A stretch of DNA of 44,879 nucleotides from DATKQI01 sp035532755 (GCA_035532755.1 DATKQI010000301.1:1-44879), one strand, 5' to 3'; shown: positions 1 through 8,544, counted from the stretch's first letter. The notes: generated from the letters alone by a model not told the origin. Translations and numbers: made by a program.

Positions 1-1
1 G

Positions 2-919
2 GCGGCGGGCGGCTGTGCGGCCGAGATGCGGCCGGTGGCGGCCTGGGCCGTGCATCCGCAAGGCCAGGCCGTGGCCGCGGAACCGCTGGCGGACGTTTCC
101 ATCGCCGCAACGGGCGCGCGGCGGGACAGGCCGGCGCCGGCATCCCGGCCCCTGACCGGCATTCGTGTTCTGGATCTGACCCGCATTCTCGCCGGCCCGG
201 TGGCCAGCCGCTTCCTGGCCGGGTTCGGTGCGGAAGTGCTGCGGATCGACCCGCCGGATTGGGACGAGCCCGGCCTGGCCCCGGAGGTCACGCCCGGGAA
301 GCGGTGCGCGCTGCTCGATCTGGAAAGCGCGAAAGGCCGTAGCACCTTCGAGGCGTTGCTGAGCGGTGCGGACATCCTGCTGCACGGCTACCGGCCCGGC
401 GCGCTGGACCGGCTGGGGTACGACGCGGCCGGGCGCCGCGCGATTTCGCCGGGCCTGATCGATGTGTGCCTGTGCGCCTATGGCTGGTCCGGGCCTTGGG
501 CGGGGCGGCGCGGGTTCGATAGCCTGGTGCAGATGAGCAGCGGCATCGCGGACGCCGGCATGCGCTGGCGGGGTGCGGACAGGCCGGTTCCGCTGCCGGT
601 GCAGGCGCTGGACCATGCGACCGGATACCTGCTGGCGGCGACGGCGATCCGCGGGCTTGCGCGGCGGCGGGTGGATGGAAGCGGCATGGAAGCCAGATTG
701 TCACTTGCCCGGACGGCGAAGCTGCTTGTGGATCAGGGCGAAGGCCATCGTGCGGTGCCGCTCGCCGCCGAAACGCCGGCCGATCAGGCGCCGGCGATCG
801 AGGCGACAGCCTGGGGCGAGGCGCGCCGGCTTATTCCGCCGGTCGTGGTCGGGGAAGCCGTGATGCGCTGGGCGCTGCCGGCCTGTCCGCTGGGATCGGC
901 CGAACCGCGGTGGATGTGA
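2..919 (+). CDS. CaiB/BaiF (family III) CoA-transferase, 5' end outside window
   Basis: The reading frame is open from base 2, so the true start is probably upstream. The visible 306 codons contain the family III core starting at PLTGIRVLDLTRILAGP, then GAEVLRIDPP, a region ending in GYRPGALDRLGY, and the LCAYGWSGPWAGRRGFDSLVQ segment, all typical of CaiB/BaiF enzymes that move CoA between carboxylic acids. Family members of this layout run to about 450 residues with an extra N-terminal half, which would be the missing part. The protein ends at a TGA 15 bases before the convergent GFA gene. The substrate cannot be told. The ATG at 26 is possible but has no ribosome site and lies inside continuous coding sequence. 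Confidence 0.85.
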   Translation, partial: AAGGCAAEMRPVAAWAVHPQGQAVAAEPLADVSIAATGARRDRPAPASRPLTGIRVLDLTRILAGPVASRFLAGFGAEVLRIDPPDWDEPGLAPEVTPGKRCALLDLESAKGRSTFEALLSGADILLHGYRPGALDRLGYDAAGRRAISPGLIDVCLCAYGWSGPWAGRRGFDSLVQMSSGIADAGMRWRGADRPVPLPVQALDHATGYLLAATAIRGLARRRVDGSGMEARLSLARTAKLLVDQGEGHRAVPLAAETPADQAPAIEATAWGEARRLIPPVVVGEAVMRWALPACPLGSAEPRWM

Positions 920-934
920 CGGCGGATCGGCGCC

Positions 935-1303
935 TCACCAGAGATTCTTGCCGTCCATCACCTGGACGGGAACGGCATCCAGATCGAAATCATCCAGCAG
1001 GTGGGTGTTGATGCCGATCTTGATGCTGCCCGGGACAGGCTTGTTGTCCGCCCATTCGGGGCTTTCGCTGTAGGTGCCGCAGCCGCAGATGGCGCAGTGG
1101 TGATGCGCGACCGAATAGCTTCTCCACTGGTAGGTGGAGACGCGGTCCCGCGCGGTCAGCAGCTTGAACTGCGCGGGCGGGTAGTAGGCCCAGAGCGCCC
1201 CGCGCTTGGCGCAAAACGAGCAGGTGCATCGGGTGACACGTGCCGGCGCCTCGGCGATCTCGAACTGCGTGGCGCCACAGTGGCAGCTTCCCTTGAGGGG
1301 CAT
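935..1303 (-). CDS. GFA family zinc protein (CENP-V/GFA, glutathione-dependent formaldehyde-activating enzyme-like)
   Basis: A 122-residue protein with the GFA zinc ligands: Cys7 and Cys9 (SCHCG), Cys26, Cys28 and Cys31 (CTCSFC), and Cys70, Cys73 and Cys75 (CAICGCG). The family is named for Gfa, which was proposed to speed the addition of glutathione to formaldehyde, but most members have no proven reaction, so only the fold is claimed. The start at 1303 is chosen because GGAG lies 7 bases upstream and MPLKGSCHCG is the usual N-terminus; a start at 1375 would add 24 unrelated residues. It converges on the CoA-transferase gene. No partner gene suggests a pathway. Confidence 0.88.
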   Translation of the reverse strand: MPLKGSCHCGATQFEIAEAPARVTRCTCSFCAKRGALWAYYPPAQFKLLTARDRVSTYQWRSYSVAHHHCAICGCGTYSESPEWADNKPVPGSIKIGINTHLLDDFDLDAVPVQVMDGKNLW

Positions 1304-1459
1304 GGCGATCTCCTGTTCGGCGGGACAGGCTGTACAGGTCGTTGCAGGAACGCCCCGGCTTGTCCGCGCCATCAAGCCGGTATCTCCGGCAGGGCGTCAA
1401 CGTTCCGTGATGTGCGGATCGATATGGCTGGTCCGGGTGGTGCCGCAGTTGATGCATCA

Positions 1460-1648
1460 ATGGCCGACGTCGTGAGGGTTCACTACATTCTTCCCCGGCG
1501 TGAAGATTTTGAACCTTGCTGGCCTGTTCTGAGAAAATATTTCGGCGATGCACGCCTGGCCGCAACCATGATCCGAGCAGAGCTGCTGGACCCGCGAATG
1601 TTGATCGAGATCGAGGTGACTGCCCGGCGGCTAGTCAGGAAGGATTGA
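1460..1648 (+). pseudogene. 5'-truncated RidA/YjgF-family remnant
   Basis: The last 62 codons of this frame encode the C-terminal half of a RidA (YjgF/UK114) protein: MADVVRVHYILP, then FEPCWPVLRKYFGD, AATMI and IEIEVTARR. That includes the family's C-terminal IEIE(V)-A strand. The usual N-terminal half of about 70 residues, with its VSGQ-type motif, is not found in any frame upstream. The bases before 1455 instead lie in the 5' upstream region of the GFA gene. No ribosome site precedes the ATG at 1460. This is most likely a decayed gene cut by deletion or insertion; an active short peptide is unlikely. A full-length but different RidA gene lies at 16355-16816. Confidence 0.75.
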
Positions 1649-1760
1649 GTGAAATCCGTTCGTGGCGCCTCATCGCGTCAAACAGCAAGTAGCGAGGCGG
1701 CTGAGGCTTTGGCGGTTCCTGCGTGCATGATTTAGGGTTTTCGAGAATGGAGCGTTCCCG

Positions 1761-2237
1761 ATGCCAACCACGATAGTTTCTACCTCGGATCACCCTGATC
1801 TTGTGCCGATGACAGCACGTTGGAGATGGGAGGCATTCTTCCGCCACACTGGCAAGCCGTTTGATCAAATACTTGAAGCCGCAAAAAGGACGGCTGCCAC
1901 GGCTCGTGCAATGCCTCGGACACTCGTTTTGCTTACCGATGGCGAACCCGTTGGCACTGCCAGTTTGACAGCCCACGACCTGGATGAGAGGCCTGATCTG
2001 ACACCATGGCTTGCCGACATGTTTGTAGCTCCTCACGCACGAGGCCAAGGCCATGCAGGCCGGTTGATTTCCGCCATCGAACAGGAGGCCAGAGCCGCCT
2101 CGGTTTCGACCCTCTGGCTGTATACGAACACGGCAGAACGCGTTTACGCCCGCGCCGGATGGCAAACGGTTGAGACCGTTCAGCACAACGGCAAGCCGTT
2201 TGCACTTATGCGGCGCAACCTCCTTGATCAGCGATAG
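1761..2237 (+). CDS. GNAT-family N-acetyltransferase
   Basis: A 158-residue GNAT protein. The acetyl-CoA motif A is clear: LADMFVAPHARGQGHAGRL, with R/Q-G-x-G-x-A/G around residues 93-98, followed by LWLYTN-TAERVYARAGW, the usual motif B with the conserved Tyr and a GW turn. It would pass an acetyl group from acetyl-CoA to an amine; the acceptor cannot be predicted. GGAG at 1748-1751 sits 9 bases before the ATG. Hand counting of two lines inside the gene gives about 53-58% GC, clearly below the flanking genes, and codons such as AAA, CTT and GTT are frequent. With the broken RidA gene before it and the inverted repeat after it, this suggests later acquisition. Confidence 0.9.
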   Translation: MPTTIVSTSDHPDLVPMTARWRWEAFFRHTGKPFDQILEAAKRTAATARAMPRTLVLLTDGEPVGTASLTAHDLDERPDLTPWLADMFVAPHARGQGHAGRLISAIEQEARAASVSTLWLYTNTAERVYARAGWQTVETVQHNGKPFALMRRNLLDQR

Positions 2238-2312
2238 CAAAGCGGCGTGCCGGCAAGTTCTGTTTGCAGAACCAATTCCTTATGCCCGATCAACGAAAGT
2301 GCTGGCCCTTCC

Positions 2313-2400
2313 CTGTCACTCCGGCGAAAGCAGGAATCCAGGCGTGTGGGTGGCGGGCTTAGGCGGCGGGCCTGGATGCCGGCCTGCGCCGGCATGACGG
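2313..2400. repeat. Dispersed inverted-repeat element (REP/MITE-like), 31-base arms
   Basis: Left arm 2313-2343 and right arm 2370-2400 are inverted copies matching at 24 of 31 positions, separated by 26 bases. Each arm contains TCC/TGCCGGCG and ATCCAGGC, the wording of the intergenic 'CCGGAATCCAGG' palindromes that are scattered through many proteobacterial genomes. The element sits between the GNAT gene and the serC leader and, if transcribed, would fold into a long hairpin. It could end transcription from the GNAT gene. The rest of 2238-2563 shows no gene; a run of G residues at about 2404-2412 follows the element. Confidence 0.7.
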
Positions 2401-2563
2401 ATGGGGGGGGGTCAGCTCCTCAGCCGATTGGTATTGGCTCGCGCAGAAGCCCGGCGCGAATATCCGGATAGGGATTGAGCGCGGAAATTCAAACCAAGGC
2501 ACCACCTTGGTCAAACAGGGCTTGAGTTCTCCCCGGACCTGCGCTAGCCCTTGCGGCGGGTCA

Positions 2564-2600
2564 CGCCCCCCCACCGGGGCGCTTCTCTTCTGAAAGGGAG
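2564..2600 (+). promoter_or_regulatory. serC 5' leader: two adjacent hairpins, the second covering the ribosome site
   Basis: Hairpin 1 pairs 2564-2569 with 2576-2581 (CGCCCC/GGGGCG, six-base loop). Hairpin 2 pairs 2583-2589 with 2594-2600 (TTCTCTT/AAGGGAG, loop CTGA, two G-U pairs) and so locks up AGGGAG, the ribosome site for serC at 2608. A structured 'serC motif' RNA upstream of serC in alphaproteobacteria is known from comparative genomics. This leader has the right place and general form, but I cannot score it against the covariance model. The arrangement implies control of translation; the signal is unknown. Confidence 0.5.
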
Positions 2601-2607
2601 AGCCGCA

Positions 2608-3792
2608 ATGGCAATCGCCGCTTCTCCGGACATGCGTCCGGCAAATCCCAATTTCTCATCCGGTCCCTGTGCCAAGCGCCCCGGCTATTCGCTTGCCGGG
2701 CTCGAAGGCGCGCTGCTCGGGCGCAGCCATCGGGCGAGGGAGCCGAAGGCGCGGCTGGCCGAGGTGATCGCGCGGTCGCGCGCGGTCCTGGGGCTGCCGG
2801 AGGGCTGGAAGCTCGGCATCGTGCCGGCCTCCGATACCGGCGCGGTCGAGATGGCGCTGTGGTCGCTGCTCGGCGCGCGGGGCGTGGATGTGCTCGCCTT
2901 CGAGAGCTTTTCCGAAGCCTGGGCGACCGATGTGGTCAAGCAGTTGAAGCTGGCCGACGCGCGGGTGCTGGGCGCGACCTATGGGCGGCTGCCGGCGCTG
3001 GAGCAGGTGGATTTCGGCCGTGACGTGGTGTTCGCATGGAACGGCACCACCTCCGGCGTGCGGGTGCCGGACGGGGCGTGGATTCCGGCCGACCGCGAGG
3101 GGCTGACGATCTGCGATGCGACCTCGGCCGCCTTCGCGATGGCGCTGCCCTGGGAGAAGCTCGATGTCGTCACCTGGTCCTGGCAGAAGGTGCTGGGGGG
3201 CGAGGCGGCGCACGGGATGCTCGCGCTGTCGCCGCGGGCGGTGGCGCGGCTCGAAAGCCACAAGCCGGCCTGGCCGCTGCCGAAGATTTTCCGGCTCACC
3301 AAGGGCGGCAAGCTGATCGACGGCATCTTCAAGGGCGAGACCATCAACACGCCGAGCATGCTGTGCGTGGAGGATGCGCTGGACGGGCTGCGCTGGGCCG
3401 AAGGCATCGGCGGGCTGCCGGCGCTGATCGCGCGCAGCGAAGCGAACCTTGCCGCAGTGGCCGGATGGGTCGCGCGCACGCCGTGGGCCGATTTCCTCGC
3501 CGAGGATGCGGCCACGCGGTCCTGCACCTCGATCTGCCTGCGCATCGTCGCACCGTGGTTCACCGCGCTCTCGCCCGAGGGGCAGGCGCAGGCGGCGAAG
3601 AAGCTCGCCGCGCTGCTGGAGAAGCAGGGCGTGGCCTTCGATGTCGGCGCCTATCGCGATGCGCCGCCGGGTTTGCGGATCTGGGGCGGGGCGACGGTGG
3701 AGACCGCCGATATCGCGGCGTTGCTGCCCTGGCTCGACTGGGCGTTCGTCGCCGTGGAAACCGAATTCACCGCCGTTGCGGCGGCGGAGTGA
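2608..3792 (+). CDS. serC: Phosphoserine aminotransferase
   Basis: A 394-residue protein of the alphaproteobacterial SerC type. It converts 3-phosphohydroxypyruvate and glutamate to O-phosphoserine and 2-oxoglutarate, the second step of serine synthesis. Visible marks are NFSSGPCAKRPGYS at the N-terminus, CDATSAAFAM (Asp170, which holds the PLP ring nitrogen) and WSWQKVLGGEAAHG with Lys194 as the PLP Schiff-base lysine. The ATG at 2608 follows AGGGAG by 7 bases; the ATG-like extension to 2551 would run through the leader hairpins. The stop TGA shares its A with the first possible serA start, so the two are translationally coupled. Confidence 0.95.
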   Translation: MAIAASPDMRPANPNFSSGPCAKRPGYSLAGLEGALLGRSHRAREPKARLAEVIARSRAVLGLPEGWKLGIVPASDTGAVEMALWSLLGARGVDVLAFESFSEAWATDVVKQLKLADARVLGATYGRLPALEQVDFGRDVVFAWNGTTSGVRVPDGAWIPADREGLTICDATSAAFAMALPWEKLDVVTWSWQKVLGGEAAHGMLALSPRAVARLESHKPAWPLPKIFRLTKGGKLIDGIFKGETINTPSMLCVEDALDGLRWAEGIGGLPALIARSEANLAAVAGWVARTPWADFLAEDAATRSCTSICLRIVAPWFTALSPEGQAQAAKKLAALLEKQGVAFDVGAYRDAPPGLRIWGGATVETADIAALLPWLDWAFVAVETEFTAVAAAE

Positions 3793-3797
3793 TGCAG

Positions 3798-5384
3798 ATG
3801 CCGAAAGTCCTGATTTCCGACAAGCTTTCTCCGGCCGCGGTGGAGATCTTCCGCAACCGCGGCATCGAGGCCGATGTGAAGCCCGGCCTGTCGCCGGCCG
3901 ATCTGCGCGGCATCATCGGCGATTATGACGGGCTTGCCATCCGCTCCGCCACCAAGGTGACGAAGGAGCTGCTGGAGGTGGCCGCCAACCTCAAGGTGGT
4001 GGGGCGTGCGGGCATCGGCGTGGACAATGTGGATGTGAAATCGGCCACCGCGCGCGGCGTGGTGGTGATGAACACGCCCTTCGGCAATGCGATCACCACC
4101 GCCGAGCACGCGATCGCGCTGATGTTCGCGCTCGCCCGGCAGATCCCGGAGGCTTCGGCCAGCACCAAGGCCGGGAAGTGGGAGAAGAACCGCTTCATGG
4201 GCGTGGAGCTGTTCGCCAAGGTGCTGGGGCTGATCGGCTGCGGCAACATCGGCTCCATCGTCGCCGACCGGGCGCTGGGGCTGAAGATGAAGGTGATCGC
4301 CTACGATCCGTTCCTGACCGAGAAGCATGCGGTGGAGCTGGGCGTGGAAAAGGTGGAGCTGGACGAGCTGCTGGCCCGCGCCGAGTTCGTCACCCTGCAC
4401 ACGCCGCTGACGGATGCGACACGCAACATCCTCTCGCGCGAGGCGATCGGGCGGATGAGGAAGGGCGTGCGCATCATCAACTGTGCGCGCGGCGGGCTGA
4501 TCGACGAGGCGGCGCTGGCGGAGGCGCTGGCATCGGGCCACGTGGCGGGCGCCGCGCTCGACGTATTCGAAACCGAGCCGGCGAAGGAGAGCCCGCTGTT
4601 CGGACTGGAGAACGTGGTCTGCACCCCGCACCTGGGGGCGGCGACGAACGAGGCGCAGGAGAACGTGGCGCTGCAGGTGGCCGAGCAGATGAGCGACTTC
4701 CTGCTGACCGGAGCGGTGACGAACGCGATCAACATGCCATCGGTCTCGGCCGAGGACGCGCCGCGGCTGAAGCCGTACATGGAGCTGTGCCGGCTGCTGG
4801 GCGCCTTCGCGGGGCAGCTCACGCAGGCGAAGGAGGGCGTGATCCATAGCGTGTCCATCGAGTACGAGGGGCATGCCGCGGCGCTGAACCATCGCCCGCT
4901 GACGGCCGCGGCACTCGCCGGGCTGCTGGGGCCGGTGATGGCGGGGGTGAACATGGTGAATGCCCCGGTGCTGGCGCGCGAGCGGGGCGTGGACGTGGCG
5001 GAGACGGTGCATGACCGGCCGAGCGAGTATCAGACGCTGGTGCGCATCGTGGTGACGACCGATACGCAGACGCGCGGCGTGGCCGGCACGCTGTTCGCCG
5101 GGTCCCGCCCGCGGATCGTGGAAATCAAGGGCATTCCGGTGGAGGCGGATTTCGGCCGGCACATGCTGTATGTGACCAACCAGGACAAGCCGGGCTTCAT
5201 CGGCCGGTTCGGCGCCACGCTGTCGGGGGCCGGGATCAATATCGCGACCTTCCACCTTGGCCGTGCGGCGGCGGGCGGGGATGCGATCTGCCTCGTCTCG
5301 GTGGATGAGCCGGTGCCGGAGGAGGTGCTGGCGATGGTGCGCACGTTGCCATTGGTGGTGCAGGCGAGTTCGCTGACGTTCTGA
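3798..5384 (+). CDS. serA: D-3-phosphoglycerate dehydrogenase (long, ACT-containing form)
   Basis: A 528-residue SerA that oxidises 3-phosphoglycerate to 3-phosphohydroxypyruvate with NAD, the first step of serine synthesis. The Rossmann motif is GLIGCGNIGS at about residues 144-153. Catalytic residues are Arg231 (CARGG), the Glu in the FETEP segment near residue 258-260, and His278 (TPHLGA). An intervening domain follows, then a C-terminal ACT domain from about residue 450 (MLYVTNQDKPGFIG), where serine feedback control occurs in this class. An ATG at 3792 overlaps the serC stop, but GGAG at 3786-3789 is better spaced for 3798. The order serC-serA is usual in alphaproteobacteria. Confidence 0.95.
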   Translation: MPKVLISDKLSPAAVEIFRNRGIEADVKPGLSPADLRGIIGDYDGLAIRSATKVTKELLEVAANLKVVGRAGIGVDNVDVKSATARGVVVMNTPFGNAITTAEHAIALMFALARQIPEASASTKAGKWEKNRFMGVELFAKVLGLIGCGNIGSIVADRALGLKMKVIAYDPFLTEKHAVELGVEKVELDELLARAEFVTLHTPLTDATRNILSREAIGRMRKGVRIINCARGGLIDEAALAEALASGHVAGAALDVFETEPAKESPLFGLENVVCTPHLGAATNEAQENVALQVAEQMSDFLLTGAVTNAINMPSVSAEDAPRLKPYMELCRLLGAFAGQLTQAKEGVIHSVSIEYEGHAAALNHRPLTAAALAGLLGPVMAGVNMVNAPVLARERGVDVAETVHDRPSEYQTLVRIVVTTDTQTRGVAGTLFAGSRPRIVEIKGIPVEADFGRHMLYVTNQDKPGFIGRFGATLSGAGINIATFHLGRAAAGGDAICLVSVDEPVPEEVLAMVRTLPLVVQASSLTF

Positions 5385-5451
5385 GTTTAGGCGCTCGCGC
5401 GCCGCGCCGGATGCGGTATCCTCCCGCCGGACCATCGGCGGGGGGATGCGC

Positions 5452-6459
5452 ATGGCACGGAATGCCGCGGCGAAATGGCTCGACACCTCGATCGCCGCGA
5501 CGCGCGGCGTCGGCTGGCAGGGCCGCGCCAAGCTGCATGACCTGAGCGAGGCGAAACAGGGCCGCTACCACTACACGATCGGCCCGTATTCCGACCCGGT
5601 GCTGACGGTTCAGCCGGGCGACCGCATCCGCATCGAGACGCGCGATGCGTTCGAGGGCGCGATCCGCACCGAGCGCGACAAGCCGACGAAGCGGCTGCGC
5701 ATGCCGTTCGTGAACCCGCAGAACGGGCCGATCATGATCGAGGGCGCGGAACCGGGCGATGCGCTCGCCGTGCATATCGAATCGATGGCCCCGCGCGGAG
5801 AGAACCCGCGCGGCACCTGCTGCATGATCCCGCATTTCGGGGCGCTGACCGGCACCGCGCTCACCGCGACGCTCAATCCGCCGCTGCCGGAGATCACCCG
5901 CAAGGTGCATGTGGACGAGAAGCACGTGCGCTGGAGCGAGCGGGTGACGCTGCCGTACAAGCCGCATATCGGCACGCTCTCCACCTCGCCCGAGATCGAT
6001 TCGATCAATTCGCTGACGCCGGATTCGCATGGCGGCAACATGGACCTGCCGGACATGGGGCCGGGCAGCATCACCTATCTGCCGGTGCGCGCGCCGGGTG
6101 CGCGGCTGTTCATCGGCGATGCCCATGCCTGCCAGGGCGACGGCGAGGTGTGCGGCACGGCGGTGGAATATCCCTCGCTCACCACCATCCGCGTGGACGT
6201 GATCAAGGGCTGGGCGATCGAGTGGCCGCGGCTGGAGCGGGAGGATTTCATCATGGCGATCGGCTCCGCCCGGCCGCTGGAGGATGCGGCGCGCATCGCC
6301 TATCGCGAACTGGTGCTATGGATGGAGGCCGAATACGGTTACGACCGCTGGGATGCCTACATGATGCTGAGCCAGTGCGGGCGCGTGCGGCTCGGCAATT
6401 TCGTCGATCCGAAATACACGGTCGGCGCGGGCATCCTGAAGACCTACCTGGCAAGCTGA
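5452..6459 (+). CDS. Acetamidase/formamidase family protein
   Basis: A 335-residue member of the FmdA/AmdA family, whose proven enzymes release ammonia from formamide or acetamide. Family landmarks are VQPGDRIRIETRDAFEG near the N-terminus, GPIMIEGAEPGDALAVHI, the HGGNMD segment, the GDAHACQGDGEVCGTAVE metal-site region and the C-terminal YMMLSQCGRVRLGNFVDP. The length is slightly shorter than typical FmdA (about 400), matching the shorter branch often named only by family. The start at 5452 is preferred over 5446 because a GGGGG run ends at 5445. It leads a run of four same-strand genes; the SDR gene follows after 13 bases. Confidence 0.85.
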   Translation: MARNAAAKWLDTSIAATRGVGWQGRAKLHDLSEAKQGRYHYTIGPYSDPVLTVQPGDRIRIETRDAFEGAIRTERDKPTKRLRMPFVNPQNGPIMIEGAEPGDALAVHIESMAPRGENPRGTCCMIPHFGALTGTALTATLNPPLPEITRKVHVDEKHVRWSERVTLPYKPHIGTLSTSPEIDSINSLTPDSHGGNMDLPDMGPGSITYLPVRAPGARLFIGDAHACQGDGEVCGTAVEYPSLTTIRVDVIKGWAIEWPRLEREDFIMAIGSARPLEDAARIAYRELVLWMEAEYGYDRWDAYMMLSQCGRVRLGNFVDPKYTVGAGILKTYLAS

Positions 6460-6472
6460 AGGAACGGAAACC

Positions 6473-7237
6473 ATGGATCTGGGGTTGGCGGGCAAGAAGG
6501 CGCTGGTGACCGGCGGCACCCGGGGGATCGGCCGGGCCATCGCCGAACTGCTGGTCGCCGAGGGCGCGGACGTGGCGATCTGCGCGCGCGATGCCGCGGC
6601 GGTGAAGGCGACCGTGGCGGCGCTGGGCGGCAGGAACGGCGTGAAGGCGACCGGGCGCGCGGTGGACGTGACCGACGCGGTGGCGGCGGTGACCTGGGTG
6701 ACGGATGCGGCGGCGGAGCTGGGCGGGCTCGACATCGTGGTGCCGAACGTGAGCGCGCTTGCCATCACGGCCGACGAGACCGGGTGGAAGGCGGGGTTCG
6801 ATACCGACCTGATGGGCACCGTGCGCGTGGTGAATGCCGCCCTGCCCGCGCTGATGAAGAGCAAGGCGGCCTCCATCGTGATCATCGCCTCGGTGTCGGG
6901 CCGGGAGATCGATTTCGCCGCCGGCCCTTATGGTGCATTCAAGGCGGCGCTGATCCATTACGCGCAGGGGCTCGCCTTCCAGCTTGCTTCCCAGAACATC
7001 CGCGCCAACACCGTCTCGCCGGGGAATACCTATTTCAAGGGCGGCGTGTGGGACCGGATCGAGACCGGAAACCCCGAGCTGTTCAAGGCGGCGATGGCCC
7101 TGAACCCGACCGGGCGGATGGGCCGGCCGGAGGAGATGGCCCGCGCGGCGGTGTTCCTGGCGAGCCCCGCCGCCAGCTTCATCACCGGCACCAATCTCGT
7201 CGTCGATGGGGCGCTGACCCGCGGGGTTCAATACTAG
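6473..7237 (+). CDS. Short-chain dehydrogenase/reductase
   Basis: A 254-residue classical SDR. The cofactor motif TGGTRGIG is at residues 13-20, the catalytic residues are Ser140 (or Ser142), Tyr153 and Lys157 (YGAFK), and the C-terminal FITGTNLVVDGALTRG is the usual end. The normal NNAG motif reads PNVS (residues 91-94), as in one branch of 3-oxoacyl-ACP reductase-like SDRs. Cofactor choice and substrate cannot be fixed; Arg39 after the second strand hints at NADP. AAGGAA lies 8 bases before the ATG, overlapping the end of the formamidase gene, so the two are probably one transcript. Confidence 0.9.
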   Translation: MDLGLAGKKALVTGGTRGIGRAIAELLVAEGADVAICARDAAAVKATVAALGGRNGVKATGRAVDVTDAVAAVTWVTDAAAELGGLDIVVPNVSALAITADETGWKAGFDTDLMGTVRVVNAALPALMKSKAASIVIIASVSGREIDFAAGPYGAFKAALIHYAQGLAFQLASQNIRANTVSPGNTYFKGGVWDRIETGNPELFKAAMALNPTGRMGRPEEMARAAVFLASPAASFITGTNLVVDGALTRGVQY

Positions 7238-7261
7238 AACGGCGGCGCGGCGTTCCGCGCA

Positions 7262-8533
7262 ATGGCTGATACCGACCCCGATTCCGCCGCCCGCCGAACG
7301 CTGGCCCGGCATCGGGCTTTCGCGACGGGGCTGCTGGTGCTGATGGCCGTGCTCACGCTCGGCACCTACGCCCTGGCGCGCGGCTTCTGGGTCGATCTGC
7401 TGCAATCGGCGGCGAAGGCGGGCTTCGTCGGCGGCATCGCCGACTGGTTCGCGGTGACGGCGCTGTTCCGCCACCCGCTGGGGCTGCCGATCCCGCATAC
7501 CGCGATCATTCCCGCGCAGAAGGAACGGCTGGGCCGCGCGCTCGGCCGGTTCGTCGCGACGCATGTGTTTACCGAGGCGGAGCTGTCGCGCACGCTCGCC
7601 GGGCTTGATCTGCCCGGCATCCTGCACCGGTTCCTGGCCGATCCCATCGCCGCGCGGCCGGCGGCGGAGGCGCTGGCGGCGAGCCTGCCGGGCCTGCTGG
7701 CCAGCATCGAGGACGGCCGGGCGCGGCGGCTGCTGGCGCGATTGCTGCCGCGCCTGCTGGGCGGCGCCGGGGCGGGGCAGGTGGTGGCGCGCGCGCTGCG
7801 CGTGCTGGTGGAGGGCGGCCGGCACCAGGAGGTGTTCACCTTCATCATCGGTCAGTTGCGCGAGACGCTGGGCGCGAAGGAGGACCAGTTGCGCGTGGCC
7901 GTGGAGGAACGGGTGCGCGAGCAGGGCGGCCGGCTGGTCGGCTGGGCGCTGGGGGCGACGGTGGCGCGCCGGGTGATGACGGCGGTGAATGCCGAGCTGG
8001 ACCGGATGGGGCCGGAGGGGTCCGAGCTGCGGCTGGCCTTCGACGAATGGGTGAAGCGGGAGATCACCCGCATCGAGGAAGACCCGGCACGCGCGGCCGA
8101 ACTGGGGGCGGCGGTGAAGCGCGTGGTGGCGCATCAGACGGTACAGACCTGGGCATGGGATATCTGGGGCCGGCTGCGCGGCGCGCTGGAGCAGGATGCG
8201 GCGCGGCCGTTCGGCCATACCGTGGTGCTGTTGGAAGGCGCGTTCGCCAATCTGGGTGCGTTGCTGGAGTCCGACCCCGTCGCGCGGGCGCGCATCAATC
8301 GCGGGGTGGAACGCATCGTGGCCGGGCTGCTGCCGGCCGCGCAGGCGCAACTGTCGGACTTCATCGCCGGGGTGGTGGCGAACTGGGATGCGAAGACGAT
8401 CACCGACCGGCTGGAATTGCGGGTGGGCAAGGATCTGCAATTCGTGCGGGTGAACGGCACGCTGGTGGGATTCCTGGTAGGTGGCCTTGCCTATGCGGTG
8501 TTGCGCGCGACATTCGGATACGCAAGTTTCTGA
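7262..8533 (+). CDS. DUF445 (YjiN-type) membrane-anchored protein
   Basis: A 423-residue DUF445 protein. A first membrane segment lies at about residues 20-40, followed by the family signature AAKAGFVGGIADWFAVTALFRHPLGLPIPHTAIIP and AQKERLGRALGRFV. A long helical, probably coiled middle follows, and a second hydrophobic segment is at the C-terminus (VNGTLVGFLVGGLAYAVL). The shape suggests two membrane anchors with a large soluble helical domain between them. The family has no settled biochemical role. It starts 24 bases after the SDR stop with only a weak ribosome site and ends 11 bases before the next gene. Confidence 0.9.
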   Translation: MADTDPDSAARRTLARHRAFATGLLVLMAVLTLGTYALARGFWVDLLQSAAKAGFVGGIADWFAVTALFRHPLGLPIPHTAIIPAQKERLGRALGRFVATHVFTEAELSRTLAGLDLPGILHRFLADPIAARPAAEALAASLPGLLASIEDGRARRLLARLLPRLLGGAGAGQVVARALRVLVEGGRHQEVFTFIIGQLRETLGAKEDQLRVAVEERVREQGGRLVGWALGATVARRVMTAVNAELDRMGPEGSELRLAFDEWVKREITRIEEDPARAAELGAAVKRVVAHQTVQTWAWDIWGRLRGALEQDAARPFGHTVVLLEGAFANLGALLESDPVARARINRGVERIVAGLLPAAQAQLSDFIAGVVANWDAKTITDRLELRVGKDLQFVRVNGTLVGFLVGGLAYAVLRATFGYASF

Positions 8534-8544
8534 AGGGCCGCGCC

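Noticed and set aside
1001..1648. A 215-codon plus-strand frame read as one protein
   Set aside because: Its first two thirds are opposite the GFA gene and lack any motif; only the last 62 codons match a family (RidA).
2401..2420. A poly-G run as a phase-variation tract
   Set aside because: It lies in non-coding DNA outside any gene or promoter element that I can define.
3651..5531. Long minus-strand open frame of over 600 codons opposite serC-serA
   Set aside because: Its protein is rich in Arg, His and Gln with no family motif, and it lies opposite well-recognised genes; a normal mirror frame in GC-rich DNA.
6251..8440. Long minus-strand open frame opposite the SDR and DUF445 genes
   Set aside because: Same low-complexity character and no motif; the plus strand carries clear families.
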